A stretch of 59,768 bases of DNA. Source: Gemmiger_A avium. GTDB lineage: Bacteria; Bacillota; Clostridia; Oscillospirales; Ruminococcaceae. Below are positions 24,327 through 31,378 of the stretch, piece after piece. The translations under genes were made by a program, and so were the position numbers. Each line of letters starts with the position of its first letter. Position 1 is the first letter of the stretch. A model generated the notes under the pieces. It was not told where the DNA came from and searched no databases. It saw only the letters and a list, made by a program, of their open reading frames with translations. Location: assembly GCA_019114585.1 (NCBI GenBank), contig DXFE01000087.1, positions 1 to 59,768 on the forward strand, given 5' to 3'.

Positions 24327-24755
24327 ATGGCGGTTTTTCACACCTCAAACCGGGAGGAAACAGTGGCCTTGGGCCGGCGGCTGGCCGCTAAGCTGGCGCC
24401 GGGCGCCCTGGTAGCCTTTACCGGCGGGCTGGGCATGGGCAAGACGGCGTTCTCCCAGGGCATTGCCGAGGGGCTGGGCTGTACCGACCCGGTAAGCAGC
24501 CCCACCTTTGCCATTGTAAATTACTACCGCGGTCCCCGGCCGATGGCCCATTTTGATCTGTACCGCATCCATTCGGAAGAGGATCTGTACACCGCCGGGT
24601 TCTATGAATATCTGGACGAAGGCGCGGTGGTGGCCGCCGAGTGGAGCGAGAATTTTGCCGCCCTGCTGGACGCGGAAAACCCGGTGCGGGTGGACATCCG
24701 CCCGGGCGCGGGCCCGGATGACCGGGAGATCGAGATCGAGGGGGTAGAGCTGTGA
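24327..24755 (+). CDS. tsaE: tRNA threonylcarbamoyladenosine biosynthesis ATPase TsaE
   Basis: A 142-residue P-loop ATPase starting at ATG 24327 behind AAGGAG. Walker A is GGLGMGKT at 33-40; SSPTFAIVNYY and HFDLYRI are TsaE hallmarks. It drives turnover of the TsaB-TsaD complex that makes t6A37 in ANN-decoding tRNAs. The tsaB gene overlaps its end by four bases; tsaD is 14 kb away at 38663. Confidence 0.95.
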   Translation: MAVFHTSNREETVALGRRLAAKLAPGALVAFTGGLGMGKTAFSQGIAEGLGCTDPVSSPTFAIVNYYRGPRPMAHFDLYRIHSEEDLYTAGFYEYLDEGAVVAAEWSENFAALLDAENPVRVDIRPGAGPDDREIEIEGVEL

Positions 24756-25438
24756 TCTGTCTGGGGCTGGATTGTGCCGGCAAGGTGGCCGGCGTGGCCG
24801 TTACCCAGGACGGCCGGCTGCTGTACGAATGTTTTCTGGACCGGGGCCTCACCCACAGCGAGACCCTGCTGCCCATGGTGCAAAGCGCCCTTTCGGCGCT
24901 GGAGCTGACCCTGGCGGACGTGGATCTGCTGGGGGTATGCGCCGGGCCCGGCAGCTTTACCGGGCTGCGGATCGGGCTGGCGGCGGTCAAGGGGCTGGCG
25001 CTGCCCCGGGATATCCCCTGCGCCGGGGTATCCACCCTGGAGGCGCTGGCCCGCTGCTGCACCGGCAGCGGCGTGGTGATCCCCGCGCTGGACGCCCGCC
25101 GGGGGGAAGTGTACTGGGCGGCGTTCTCTCTGCCCGGCTGTGAACGGCTGACCCCCGACGCAGCCCAGCCGGTGGGCACCATCGAGGATTTTTTGAAAAA
25201 TTGCAAAAATCCGGTGTTTTTTGTTGGTGACGGGGCAGGCCTATGCTATAATAGATACGATACGCGGGCGCAGGTGATCCCCTGCCCCGCACCGCTGCGT
25301 CAAAGCCGGGCGCTGGGCGTTTGCCTGGCGGCCGAAGCGGCAGCCGCCGCCGGTGAGGCCGTAAGCGCGGTCGCCCTGGCGCCCCGGTATCTGCGGCTGA
25401 GCCAGGCCGAACGGGAACGGGCCGCCCGCGGGATGTAA
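24752..25438 (+). CDS. tsaB: tRNA threonylcarbamoyladenosine biosynthesis protein TsaB
   Basis: A 228-residue ASKHA-fold protein from GTG 24752 (GTGA overlap with tsaE). The GPGSFTGLRIGLAAVKGLA stretch is diagnostic. It is the non-catalytic partner that binds TsaD and TsaE in t6A synthesis. The short C-terminal tail is Arg-rich. A candidate promoter lies inside its 3' half (25224-25252), in front of upp. Confidence 0.93.
   Translation: MICLGLDCAGKVAGVAVTQDGRLLYECFLDRGLTHSETLLPMVQSALSALELTLADVDLLGVCAGPGSFTGLRIGLAAVKGLALPRDIPCAGVSTLEALARCCTGSGVVIPALDARRGEVYWAAFSLPGCERLTPDAAQPVGTIEDFLKNCKNPVFFVGDGAGLCYNRYDTRAQVIPCPAPLRQSRALGVCLAAEAAAAAGEAVSAVALAPRYLRLSQAERERAARGM
25224..25252 (+). promoter_or_regulatory. 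Internal promoter candidate inside tsaB, driving upp
   Basis: TTGGTG at 25224-25229 and TGCTATAAT (-10 at 25247-25252) are separated by 17 bases. The region is locally A/T-rich against a GC-rich coding background. It lies about 250 bases before upp. Confidence 0.5.
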
Positions 25439-25499
25439 CGTGCACGCCGCACACGGCGGCGGGCCATTTGCATAACTGAATGAAGAGGAGCGATACACA

Positions 25500-26132
25500 A
25501 TGAGCAAACAACCCATGATCCTGGATCATCCCCTGGTGCAGCACAAGGTGAGCCTGCTGCGCAACAAGAACACCGGCACCAAGGAATTCAAGGAGCTGGT
25601 AAGCGAGCTGGCTACCCTGCTGTGCTACGAGGCCACCCGCGATCTGCCCACCGAGGAAGTGGAGATCGAGACCCCTGTTGCCGTGGCCCATACCCGGGTT
25701 CTGGCCGGACGCAAGCTGGCCCTGGTGCCCATTCTGCGGGCCGGTCTGGGCATGGTGGACGGCATGCTGACCCTGCTGCCCGCCGCCAAGGTGGGACACA
25801 TCGGCCTGTATCGCAACGAGGAGACCCTGGAGCCTGTAGAGTACTACTGCAAGCTGCCCGCCGACATTGCCGAGCGGGATGTGATCGTGCTGGATCCGAT
25901 GCTGGCCACCGGCGGCAGCGCCCGGGATGCCATCACCCAGATCAAGAAGCGGGGCGCCCGCAGCATCAAGTTCATCGGCATCATTGCCGCGCCGGAAGGC
26001 CTGCAGAAGCTGCATGAGGCCCATCCCGACGTGGACATCTACGTGGCCGCGCTGGACGATCACCTGAACGAGAACGGCTACATTGTGCCCGGCCTGGGCG
26101 ATGCGGGCGACCGCATCTTCGGCACCAAGTAA
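25500..26132 (+). CDS. upp: Uracil phosphoribosyltransferase
   Basis: A 210-residue enzyme starting at ATG 25500 behind AGAGGAG. It salvages uracil with PRPP to UMP. The PRPP loop VIVLDPMLATGGSA and the C-terminal uracil-binding segment ENGYIVPGLGDAGDR are intact. The length is as usual. It lies after tsaB and 31 bases before a membrane protein of unknown role. Confidence 0.97.
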   Translation: MSKQPMILDHPLVQHKVSLLRNKNTGTKEFKELVSELATLLCYEATRDLPTEEVEIETPVAVAHTRVLAGRKLALVPILRAGLGMVDGMLTLLPAAKVGHIGLYRNEETLEPVEYYCKLPADIAERDVIVLDPMLATGGSARDAITQIKKRGARSIKFIGIIAAPEGLQKLHEAHPDVDIYVAALDDHLNENGYIVPGLGDAGDRIFGTK

Positions 26133-26163
26133 TTCATTCCGCGCGCAAAGGAGGTGGCGCATC

Positions 26164-26904
26164 GTGAAGCAAAAACTGATTTTACCGTTTGCGGTAAGCT
26201 GTGTGCTGTCGGTCGGGGTCGGCTGGGCGCTGCAGCTGCTGATTACAAGCGACTACCTGCGCGGCGCGGTGCGCTATCTGGTGATTGGCTGTGCCGTGCT
26301 GCTGCTGGTGGCGGTCTGGTTTGCCTTTCTCGGGGAATTGCTGGACTTTTTCCATTCGTCCCGAAAAGAACAGATTCAGGCACAGAAGCAGCAGGCTGTG
26401 GAGGAGCTGACCGCTGCCGCCGCGTTGGATGAACCCGCCGCCGAACCGGCGGAAGAAGCCGACGCGCCTCACCTGCCCCAAGCACCGGCACCCGCAGCGG
26501 AGCCGGAGGAGCCGGAATCCCCGCCTGAACCGGAGCCGGCTGCCCCGGATGCAGCGGATGCCGCCCCTGTGGAGGCACCTGCCAATCCCCCGGCACCCGT
26601 ATCCGCTGAGCCCGTACCGCAGCCCGAGCCGGAACCGGCCCCGGCCGCTGTACCCGCGGCCGCGCCGTCTGCCGGGCCCCGGCCTTCCGCCCGGGAATCC
26701 GCCCGCGCCATGCATGCGCAGGCGGAAGCCGCCAAGCGGGAGCAGGAGCTGCAGCGGGTCCAGGAGGGCGCCAGCCGCCGCCTGGCCCAGCAGGCAGCCC
26801 GCCGCAAGGCCGAGCAGGAAAAGCTGGAAGCCCAGCGGCAGAAAGCCCTGGAGCAGGCCGCCCAGATCCAGCAGGCACGGCGCCAGAAAAACGGCAATCC
26901 CTGA
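26164..26904 (+). CDS. Membrane protein with Pro/Ala/Glu-rich linker and C-terminal coiled coil
   Basis: A 246-residue protein of unknown function, start GTG 26164 behind AAAGGAGGT. Two membrane helices lie at about 5-27 and 36-60. Residues 75 to about 175 are a low-complexity Pro/Ala/Glu tract, and residues 180-240 are a highly charged Ala/Gln/Glu/Arg helix likely to form a coiled coil. The layout, short membrane anchor plus extended acidic linker plus helix, resembles scaffold or cell-envelope proteins, but no family is recognised. It is probably co-transcribed with upp. Confidence 0.75.
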   Translation: MKQKLILPFAVSCVLSVGVGWALQLLITSDYLRGAVRYLVIGCAVLLLVAVWFAFLGELLDFFHSSRKEQIQAQKQQAVEELTAAAALDEPAAEPAEEADAPHLPQAPAPAAEPEEPESPPEPEPAAPDAADAAPVEAPANPPAPVSAEPVPQPEPEPAPAAVPAAAPSAGPRPSARESARAMHAQAEAAKREQELQRVQEGASRRLAQQAARRKAEQEKLEAQRQKALEQAAQIQQARRQKNGNP

Positions 26905-26921
26905 TTGCACCGTACATTTTA

Positions 26922-26958
26922 CAGCCCCGCGGCTTTTCGGCCGTGGGGCTGTTTTTTT
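26922..26958 (+). terminator. Intrinsic terminator after upp unit
   Basis: Stem CAGCCCCGCGGC / GCCGTGGGGCTG with one G-T pair, followed by seven Ts. Confidence 0.9.
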
Positions 26959-27132
26959 GCGGCGGGCAGGCAATGCCGCTTTCTGCCCGGCAGTGCCGCC
27001 ATTCGGTTACAAACGGAAACCCGGACGGGCTTTGGTGGAGAATTATTTTTTCAGTGTCCGCATCTCGCGTACAGATGCTTTATTGCTTTTGGTTGCAAAA
27101 GCACAAGTTTTTGGCAGTTTTTATCATCTGAC

Positions 27133-27179
27133 CAAAAAAGAAAAGGCCCCGGCCTTCCCACAAGGGGAAAACCGGGGCC
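27133..27179 (-). terminator. Intrinsic terminator of the HPr-like gene
   Basis: GGCCCCGG (27145-27152) pairs with CCGGGGCC (27172-27179), with an inner TTCCC/GGGGAA extension. On the minus strand it is followed by a T-rich run of about ten bases. Confidence 0.88.
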
Positions 27180-27206
27180 GCTGCGCGTTTACGCCCTGTT
27201 ACGCAG

Positions 27207-27228
27207 GCGGCAGGCAGCTGCCTGCCGC
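27207..27228 (-). repeat. Perfect 22-base palindrome after the HPr-like gene
   Basis: GCGGCAGGCAG and CTGCCTGCCGC meet without a spacer, 12 bases after the stop codon and ahead of the terminator. It may protect the 3' end. Confidence 0.6.
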
Positions 27229-27240
27229 ATTCCGTGCCGC

Positions 27241-27462
27241 TTACTGCACCACAGAACGGTAAACACGATCCAGTTCAGCCTCGTTCTCGCTCACCAGCTT
27301 GACAGGGGCGGAATAGTCCAGGCTCATCAGGCCCAGGATGCTCTTGGCGTCAGCAATACTGCCGTTTTTATCATGAACGCCGATATCGTCCAGGCAGCTG
27401 GAAGCAGCCGAAACGATCTCTTTCACTTCGCTGAAGTTGGAAACACGAATTTCTTTTACCAT
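27241..27462 (-). CDS. HPr-like protein lacking the active-site histidine
   Basis: A 73-residue protein, start preceded by GGAGGG. The segment DAKSILGLMSLDYSAPVKL is the HPr region around the regulatory serine; Ser41 aligns with Ser46 of HPr. The G-(I/L)-H15-A-R-P loop that carries the phosphoryl group is absent, replaced by NFSEVKEIVSAA, and the protein is about 12 residues shorter than HPr. It cannot serve as a normal PTS carrier. By analogy with Crh of Bacillus, which also lacks His15 but keeps Ser46, it may be a regulatory partner; that role is inferred. Confidence 0.8.
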   Translation of the reverse strand: MVKEIRVSNFSEVKEIVSAASSCLDDIGVHDKNGSIADAKSILGLMSLDYSAPVKLVSENEAELDRVYRSVVQ

Positions 27463-27488
27463 AACTTGTTGTCCCTCCGTTACTAAAT

Positions 27489-27517
27489 AATATAGACAGG
27501 TTGGGTCAAACCACCAA
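27489..27517 (-). promoter_or_regulatory. Proximal promoter of the HPr-like gene
   Basis: On the minus strand TTGGTG (27512-27517) and TATATT (27489-27494) are separated by 17 bases, close to the start codon. Confidence 0.55.
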
Positions 27518-27603
27518 AGGGGGCTACGCGCAGCGGCGGGCGCGGCACGGTTCGTTTTTCGACAGGATCTACCGCCCGCTCAGGGTTGCCTCACCTTTGA
27601 TAT

Positions 27604-27637
27604 TGTGCATTATAGCACATAAAATACAGTTTGTCTT
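27604..27637 (-). promoter_or_regulatory. Distal promoter with a dyad around the -10 box
   Basis: On the minus strand the -10 is TGCTATAAT, and TGTGC / GCACA form perfect arms directly on each side of TATAAT (27604-27619). A partial -35 (AAGACA) lies 17 bases upstream. A repressor-type operator is possible. Confidence 0.5.
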
Positions 27638-27774
27638 GTGGTTTTTGCACAACCGGGCGCTTTTCTCCCTGCTGGACAAAAGAAATCAGGACCGCCCGCC
27701 GGAATTTGTGCGTTTTGGATGCAGAAATGTTGCACACTCGTCACATTTGTGTGCGTCCCACGCACAGGCGCCTC

Positions 27775-27803
27775 TTGCAATTTTCCGCATGTTCTGGTAT
27801 ACA
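27775..27803 (+). promoter_or_regulatory. Promoter of the CNNM/CBS gene
   Basis: TTGCAA at 27775-27780 and TATACA at 27798-27803 are separated by 17 bases, with TGG just before the -10. Confidence 0.65.
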
Positions 27804-27856
27804 TATACTCATCGGGCCTGCACAGGGCAGGCCCCTTGATTTGGAAAGGAACGTGA

Positions 27857-29125
27857 TTGTTTTTGGATTCTCCTGGCCCTAGTATACTTGCGTTTGTATT
27901 GCTGCTGGCATTTTCGGCGTTTTTCTCCGCCAGTGAAACGGCGCTCTCCTGTGTGAACAAGATCCGCCTGCGCAATAAGGCGGATGACGGCGACAAGCGC
28001 GCAGAAACGGCGCTGCACCACGCGGAAGACTACGACCGCACCCTGTCCTCCATTCTGGTGGGCAACAACGTGGTGAACCTGTCCGCCTCTTCGCTGGCCA
28101 CGGTGTTCTGCTCCACCCTGCTGGGCGAGCAGACCGGCCCGGTGGTGGCCACCGTGGTGGTGACCATCCTGGTGCTGATCTTTGGCGAGATCATGCCCAA
28201 GAGCTTCGCCAAGACCAACTCGGAAAAGGTGTCGCTGGCAGTGGCCCGGCCCATGACCCTGATCAAAACCATCCTGAAACCGGTGGTATTTCTGTTTGCC
28301 CAGCTGCAGAAGCTGGCCACCCGCGGCGGCGACGACAGCCCCAGCGTGACCGAGGCCGAACTTAAAACCATCATTGACACGGTGGAAGAGGACGGCGTTC
28401 TGAGCCAGCAGGAAACCGATATGATCCAGAACGTGATCGAGTTTGACGACATCACGGTACAGGAGATCCTGGTGCCCCGGGTGGACATTCTGGCGGTGGA
28501 TGTGGACTCCCCTGCCGACGAGATCATCCAGAAGGCCCTGAACAGCAGCTACACCCGCATCCCCGTATACGAGGGTGATATCGACAATATCATCGGTATG
28601 CTCCATACCCGGGATCTGTTCCAGTGCCTGGCGCAGAACAAACCCGTGGACGTGCGGGCGCTGTGCCGGGATATCCCCTTTGTCTACCGCACCAAGCACA
28701 TCAACACCCTGCTGGCGGAGTTCCGCCGCAAGCAGCAGCACATGGCCATTGTGACCGACGATTTTGGCGGCACGCTGGGTCTGGTAACGCTGGAGGACGT
28801 GCTGGAAGAGCTGGTGGGCGAGATCTTTGACGAGACCGACGAGGCCGAGCCCCCTGTGGTGCAGAACATCGGCGAGAATCTGTACCGGGCCGCGGGCGAA
28901 GCCCCCATCGACGAGCTGTTTGAGGCGGTGAACTTTGACGACCGCCACTACGACGGCGACTGCACCACCGTGGCCGGCTGGGCGCTGGAGTGTCTGGAGC
29001 ATATCCCGGTGGCCGGCGAGGACTTCGATTTCGAGAACCTGCACGGCACCGTGGAGGAAGTGGACGACAAGCGTATTCTGAGCGTTCTGGTGCGGGTCTA
29101 TCCGCCCGAGGAAAAGGACGACTGA
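27857..29125 (+). CDS. CNNM-domain / CBS-pair membrane protein (HlyC/CorC family)
   Basis: A 422-residue protein. TTG 27857 is chosen as start because AAAGGA lies seven bases upstream and the nearby GTG is out of frame. Residues 1-150 are the CNNM (DUF21) domain with about four helices (FFSASETALSCVN, LVGNNVVNLSASSLATVF, LIFGEIMPKSFAK). Two CBS domains follow at about 195-320 (VPRVDILAVDV, DDFGGTLGLVTLEDVLEELVGEIFDE), then a CorC_HlyC C-terminal domain. Relatives are linked to Mg2+ or Co2+ transport, probably Mg2+ efflux or Na+/Mg2+ exchange; the older 'hemolysin' name is misleading. Confidence 0.92.
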   Translation: MFLDSPGPSILAFVLLLAFSAFFSASETALSCVNKIRLRNKADDGDKRAETALHHAEDYDRTLSSILVGNNVVNLSASSLATVFCSTLLGEQTGPVVATVVVTILVLIFGEIMPKSFAKTNSEKVSLAVARPMTLIKTILKPVVFLFAQLQKLATRGGDDSPSVTEAELKTIIDTVEEDGVLSQQETDMIQNVIEFDDITVQEILVPRVDILAVDVDSPADEIIQKALNSSYTRIPVYEGDIDNIIGMLHTRDLFQCLAQNKPVDVRALCRDIPFVYRTKHINTLLAEFRRKQQHMAIVTDDFGGTLGLVTLEDVLEELVGEIFDETDEAEPPVVQNIGENLYRAAGEAPIDELFEAVNFDDRHYDGDCTTVAGWALECLEHIPVAGEDFDFENLHGTVEEVDDKRILSVLVRVYPPEEKDD

Positions 29126-29166
29126 GCCGGTTTTTCCACAAAGCAGCCAAAACCTGTGAAAAAGTT

Positions 29167-29208
29167 AAACCGCGGCGGCGGGCCTGATGGCCCGCCGCCG
29201 CGGTTTTT
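29167..29208. terminator. Bidirectional terminator between CNNM gene and tex
   Basis: Perfect 18-base stem from AAACCGCGGCGG... (29167-29184) with its complement (29189-29206), loop TGAT, T run on the plus side and A/T flank on the minus side. Confidence 0.9.
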
Positions 29209-29218
29209 GTTCTGCCTG

Positions 29219-31378
29219 TTACTGGGGCTGCTTGACCTGCTTCATGGTCAGGGCAATCCGCTTTTTCTTCAGATCCACGTCCAGCACCCGCACCCGGACC
29301 ACGTCGCCCACGTGCACCGCCTGGCTGGGATGCTTGATGAACTTTTCGCTGAGCTGGCTTACGTGCACCAGGCCGTCCTGATGCACCCCGATGTCCACAA
29401 AGGCACCAAAATCGATCACGTTGCGCACGGTGCCCAGCAGTTCCATGCCGGGTTTCAGGTCCTCCATGCCCATCACATCGCTGCGCAGCAGCGGCGGGGG
29501 CAGCTCGTCCCGCATATCCCGGCCGGGCCGCACCAGCTCGGACACGATGTCCCGCAGGGTGGGTTCGCCCACGCCGGTTTCCTCGCAGAGGGCCTTGTAG
29601 CCCACCGCCTCCACCGTTTTGGGCAGGGAGGCAATGGCCGGGGTGCCCACGTCCGCCAGGGAGAAGCCGCACTTTTTCAGCACGGCCGAGGCGGCGGCGT
29701 AGCTTTCCGGATGCACGGCGGTGGCGTCCAGCGGATCGGCCGCGCCGGGCAGCCGCAGAAAGCCCGCGCACTGTTCAAAGGCCTTGGGGCCCAGCCCCTT
29801 GACCTTTTTCAGCTGCGCCCGGGAGGTAAAGGCGCCCTCTTCCTCCCGGCGGGCCACGATGTTCTTTGCGGTGGTGGCGGTAATGCCCGCCACCCGGGCC
29901 AGCAGCGGGGCGCTGGCGGTGTTCAGGTCCACGCCCACCGTGTTGACGCAGTCCTCCACCACCCCGTCCAGGGTTTCGTTCAGCCGCTTGGCGGGCATGT
30001 CGTGCTGATACTGGCCCACGCCCACAGCCTTGGGATCGATCTTGACCAGTTCCGCCAGCGGGTCCTGCAGGCGGCGGGCGATGGAGACCGCGCTGCGCAG
30101 GTTCACGTCATACTGGGGGAACTCCTCCGCGGCCAGCTTGCTGGCGGAGTAAACGCTGGCCCCCGCCTCGCTGACCACCATATACTGTACGCCGCCGCCC
30201 AGTTCCCGGATCACGTCGGCGGCAAAGAGTTCGGTCTCCTTGCCGGCGGTGCCGTTGCCGATGGCGATGATCTCCACCCCATGGCGGCGGATCAGCTGCT
30301 TGATGATGGTTTTGGCCTGCTCCACCCGCTTGAACTCCGGCACCGGGTAGACCACGGCGGTGTCCAGCACCTTGCCGGTGGGGTCCACCACCGCCACCTT
30401 GCAGCCCATACGGTAGCCCGGGTCCAGACCCATGGCCACCTTGCCCCGGATGGGCGGCTGCAGCAGCAGCTGGCGCAGGTTCTCGCCAAACACCTGAATG
30501 GCCCCCTCAGCGGCCTTGTCGGTCAGGGCGGCCCGCACCTCCCGCTCCATGCTGGGATGGATCAGGCGGGTGTAGGCATCCCGGGCGGCGGCGTCCATCT
30601 GGGCGGCGCTGGCCCCGCCGGACTTTTTCACAAACATCCGGCAGACAAGATCGGCGGTGCGGTCCGGGTCCACGGCCACCTCCACCTTGAGGAATCCCTC
30701 CCGCTCGCCCCGGTCCAGGGCCAGCACCCGGTGGCCCGCGATGCGGCTTACCGGCTCGGAAAAATCATAATACTGGGCATAGACGCTGTCCTTGTTCGGG
30801 TCGGCAGCATGGCTGTTCACCTGCCCGAAGGCGTTGTAGAACCGGCGCAGCTCCGCCCGCAGATGGGCGTCGTCGCTGATCTGCTCGGCCAGAATGTCCC
30901 GGGCGCCAGCCAGGGCGGCCGCCGCGTCGGGCACCTCTTCGCTGCAATAGCCGGCGGCCTCTTTTTCCACGTCCAGGCGCGGGTCCTGGGCCAGCAGCGC
31001 GTCCGCCAGGGGCTGCAGCCCCCGGGCCTTGGCCACGCTGGCGCGGGTCTTGCGCTTGGGCTTGTAGGGCCGGTACAGGTCCTCCAGTTCGGCCAGGGTG
31101 GCCGCTTTGGCCAGGGCCGCGTCCAGTTCCGCCGTCAAAGCGCCCTGGGTTTCGATGGAGGCGCGCACCTCGCTGCGGCGCTTGTCCAGGCCGCGCAGGT
31201 ACTCCAGCCGGTCGGCCAGCTGGCGCAGGGCCTGGTCATCCATGGAATGGGTGGCCTCCTTGCGGTAACGGGCGATAAACGGGATGGTGTTGCCCGCGTC
31301 GATCAGTTCAATGGCGGCGTCCACCCAGCGGGGCTCCAGCCCCAGCTCGGCGGCGATCTGTTGGGTATGCTCGTTCAT
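29219..31378 (-). CDS. tex: Tex-family S1 RNA-binding transcription accessory protein
   Basis: A 719-residue protein with the usual Tex order: N-terminal helical region (IPFIARYRKEAT, LEDLYRPYKPKRKTRASVA), YqgF/RNase-H-like core (MGLDPGYRMGCKVAVVD, IAIGNGTAGKETE), helix-hairpin-helix (LARVAGITATTAKNIVARREE, LKKVKGLGPKAFEQCAGFLR), and a C-terminal S1 domain (GMELLGTVRNVIDFGAFVDIG). It acts in the cytoplasm on RNA or stalled transcription. Its ATG overlaps the stop of the upstream YfhO-type gene by four bases, so the two are translationally coupled. Confidence 0.96.
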   Translation of the reverse strand: MNEHTQQIAAELGLEPRWVDAAIELIDAGNTIPFIARYRKEATHSMDDQALRQLADRLEYLRGLDKRRSEVRASIETQGALTAELDAALAKAATLAELEDLYRPYKPKRKTRASVAKARGLQPLADALLAQDPRLDVEKEAAGYCSEEVPDAAAALAGARDILAEQISDDAHLRAELRRFYNAFGQVNSHAADPNKDSVYAQYYDFSEPVSRIAGHRVLALDRGEREGFLKVEVAVDPDRTADLVCRMFVKKSGGASAAQMDAAARDAYTRLIHPSMEREVRAALTDKAAEGAIQVFGENLRQLLLQPPIRGKVAMGLDPGYRMGCKVAVVDPTGKVLDTAVVYPVPEFKRVEQAKTIIKQLIRRHGVEIIAIGNGTAGKETELFAADVIRELGGGVQYMVVSEAGASVYSASKLAAEEFPQYDVNLRSAVSIARRLQDPLAELVKIDPKAVGVGQYQHDMPAKRLNETLDGVVEDCVNTVGVDLNTASAPLLARVAGITATTAKNIVARREEEGAFTSRAQLKKVKGLGPKAFEQCAGFLRLPGAADPLDATAVHPESYAAASAVLKKCGFSLADVGTPAIASLPKTVEAVGYKALCEETGVGEPTLRDIVSELVRPGRDMRDELPPPLLRSDVMGMEDLKPGMELLGTVRNVIDFGAFVDIGVHQDGLVHVSQLSEKFIKHPSQAVHVGDVVRVRVLDVDLKKKRIALTMKQVKQPQ

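Larger units (their letters stand above)
26905..27240. other. Intergenic region without a gene
   Basis: It holds the terminator of the preceding membrane-protein gene and, on the minus strand, a palindrome and a terminator of the HPr-like gene. Between them (about 26960-27130) only a small hairpin is seen (GCTTTTG with CAAAAGC, 27087-27104). No coding frame with a ribosome site was found. Confidence 0.7.
27463..27856. other. Intergenic region with divergent promoters only
   Basis: It separates the minus-strand HPr-like gene from the plus-strand CNNM gene. It contains two minus-strand promoter candidates and one plus-strand promoter, listed separately. Several short frames exist but none has a ribosome site or recognisable product. 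No RNA fold was recognised by eye. Confidence 0.65.

Noticed and set aside
27501..27839. Plus-strand frame of 112 codons upstream of the CNNM gene
   Set aside because: No ribosome site, no recognisable product, and it overlaps promoter elements on both strands.
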